From the NCBI RefSeq assembly GCF_002946355.1, contig NZ_PKOZ01000001.1, positions 791,931 to 855,930 on the forward strand: a stretch of 64,000 nt of DNA, given 5' to 3'. A program made the translations under genes and the position numbers. Origin of the DNA: Pradoshia eiseniae (GTDB lineage: Bacteria; Bacillota; Bacilli; Bacillales; Pradoshiaceae). The notes beneath the pieces are model-generated. The model saw only the letters and a program-made list of their open reading frames with translations, did no database searches and had not been told where the DNA came from. Positions 63,153 to 64,000 of this stretch are shown in pieces (the first letter of the stretch is position 1; each line of letters starts with the position of its first letter).

Positions 63153-63740
63153 ATGAGGCGTGAAATTAAACTAACAGTTAAATCAATATTAATTATAACT
63201 GTTTTCATAATTATAGCGACTATACTTTTAGTATACGCTACAATTATGTTAATAGATTATTCGAGAAAGGCAGATGATACCGCTTCTGCTGTTATATCAT
63301 TGATAGGTAATATAACAGGAGGTATTATTGGGGGAATAGTTGCTTATATAGTGGCCGCTTTTCAAGTGAAATCTACAATTGAATATGATGGGTACAAATC
63401 TGTCTCAACCAGTTATTCATTGCTAAGAATGGTCAAGTCAGAATTAAATAATAATAAAAAAATAATTTCAAAGTTTCACGAGGATTTTGTTAATGGCGAA
63501 AAAACGTCACATTTAGATTCTATAACCTCCTCATATTGGAGTATGAGCATAGACAAATTAGGCCCAGAAGTAGATGAGAAAACTATAGAAACCCTTCAGG
63601 AATGCCATTTGATGTTAGAGGCATATAAAAAACAACCTGAGAAAATATCAATAAAGGCTTCCGAGGATATAATAATAAAAATTTCTAATGCTATTAAATT
63701 ACTAGAGGATAATATTAAAAGTATCAAGCCAATTAAATAA
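63153..63740 (+). CDS. two-TM membrane protein, unknown function
   Basis: 195 residues. TM1 about 8-34 (SILIITVFIIIATILLVYATIMLI) and TM2 about 48-70 (ISLIGNITGGIIGGIVAYIVAAF), Gly-rich. An approximately 125-residue helical cytoplasmic tail follows. Starts 12 bases after the zinc-ribbon gene; GGTGAT at 63142-63147. Last gene of the operon, before a terminator. The architecture suits a membrane effector or anchor, but that is only inference. Confidence 0.7.
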   Translation: MRREIKLTVKSILIITVFIIIATILLVYATIMLIDYSRKADDTASAVISLIGNITGGIIGGIVAYIVAAFQVKSTIEYDGYKSVSTSYSLLRMVKSELNNNKKIISKFHEDFVNGEKTSHLDSITSSYWSMSIDKLGPEVDEKTIETLQECHLMLEAYKKQPEKISIKASEDIIIKISNAIKLLEDNIKSIKPIK

Positions 63741-63820
63741 TTTACCTTGCCCAGGGTAGTTACTTTAAGAAAGAGTTAGTTTATTTTGGCTTAAATGTAA
63801 CTAAAGTATTTAAATGTCAA

Positions 63821-63857
63821 AAGGCAGTTCATTAATGGGGCGCTGCCTTTTTATGTC
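63821..63857 (+). terminator. terminator of the three-gene operon
   Basis: AAGGCAG…GGCGCTGCCTTTTTA stem about 80 bases after the last stop; it forms the left edge of repeat copy B. Confidence 0.7.
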
Positions 63858-63937
63858 TTGAATTGGATTTATGAACGTGTATCTAATCCGGATGTTTCCT
63901 TCAACTTTACAACAATTTATATACTATAGGATGGAAT
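63823..63937. repeat. island-flanking direct repeat, copy B
   Basis: Second copy of the repeat at 60497-60620, same orientation. Shares the opening GGCAG hairpin, GGATTTATGAACGTGTAT, TCCTTC and ATGGAAT blocks. Confidence 0.65.
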
Positions 63938-64000
63938 AAACGGCTTTATAATTATTTGACAAAATATTTAGAACGATATTACTATTTTTATATAATATAT

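Overview
The window is about 64 kb of chromosome from a low-GC, endospore-forming Bacillaceae. The evidence is AGGAGG ribosome-binding sites throughout, frequent TTG and GTG starts, Bacillus-type gene families (odhAB, HelD, CvfB, YdjO, SasA/YwaC, NnrDE, BioY) and a CotA-like multicopper oxidase. The genus cannot be fixed from the sequence alone. I see no rRNA, tRNA, CRISPR array, transposase or integrase.

Layout. 1-2150: a DUF2642-like protein in decayed-looking DNA. 2157-6278: odhAB, the 2-oxoglutarate dehydrogenase E1 and E2 genes. 6371-6597: a dispersed repeat, second copy at 15290-15511. 6612-13629: a complete trpEGDCFBA operon behind a strong promoter and two tandem tryptophan T-boxes. 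13.7-34 kb: housekeeping genes in short units, namely DinB-like protein, a nucleosidase, NAD(P)HX repair enzyme, hemolysin III-like protein, DJ-1-like protein, bioY with a BirA box, helD, an ABC exporter, DUF1848, cvfB, a HAD phosphatase, an ABC-F protein, a 3D-domain wall protein, a SEC-C protein, mug, a cold-shock gene and ydjO. 34-42.3 kb: two lipoproteins, an alarmone synthetase behind an ECF-sigma-like promoter, a CBS protein, a nuclease-helicase fusion, a dUTPase, an Lmo0937-like small protein and the multicopper oxidase.

42.5-46.1 kb is a probable serine-utilisation operon: a YheO/PAS regulator, a PTS-EIIC-like permease, sdaAB and sdaAA. Its leader has a perfect 12-bp-arm palindrome, a promoter, a small terminator and a full-consensus cre site. 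An alcohol dehydrogenase and a degenerate stretch with a PTS EIIC remnant follow. 50.2-57.3 kb is a glycan-uptake locus: an ArsR-type regulator with its palindrome, a sugar-binding lipoprotein, two permeases and a GH2 hydrolase. It has no ATPase gene, so a shared MsmX-like ATPase is implied. 57.4-60.4 kb holds a membrane protein, a divergent SDR/HxlR pair and a peptidase S51-like protein.

60.5-63.9 kb is the least explained part. An AT-rich three-gene operon (SAP-like 435-aa protein, zinc-ribbon protein, two-TM membrane protein) lies between two diverged direct repeats of about 120 bp. It is the best candidate for an undescribed system, possibly defence-related, but its function is unknown.
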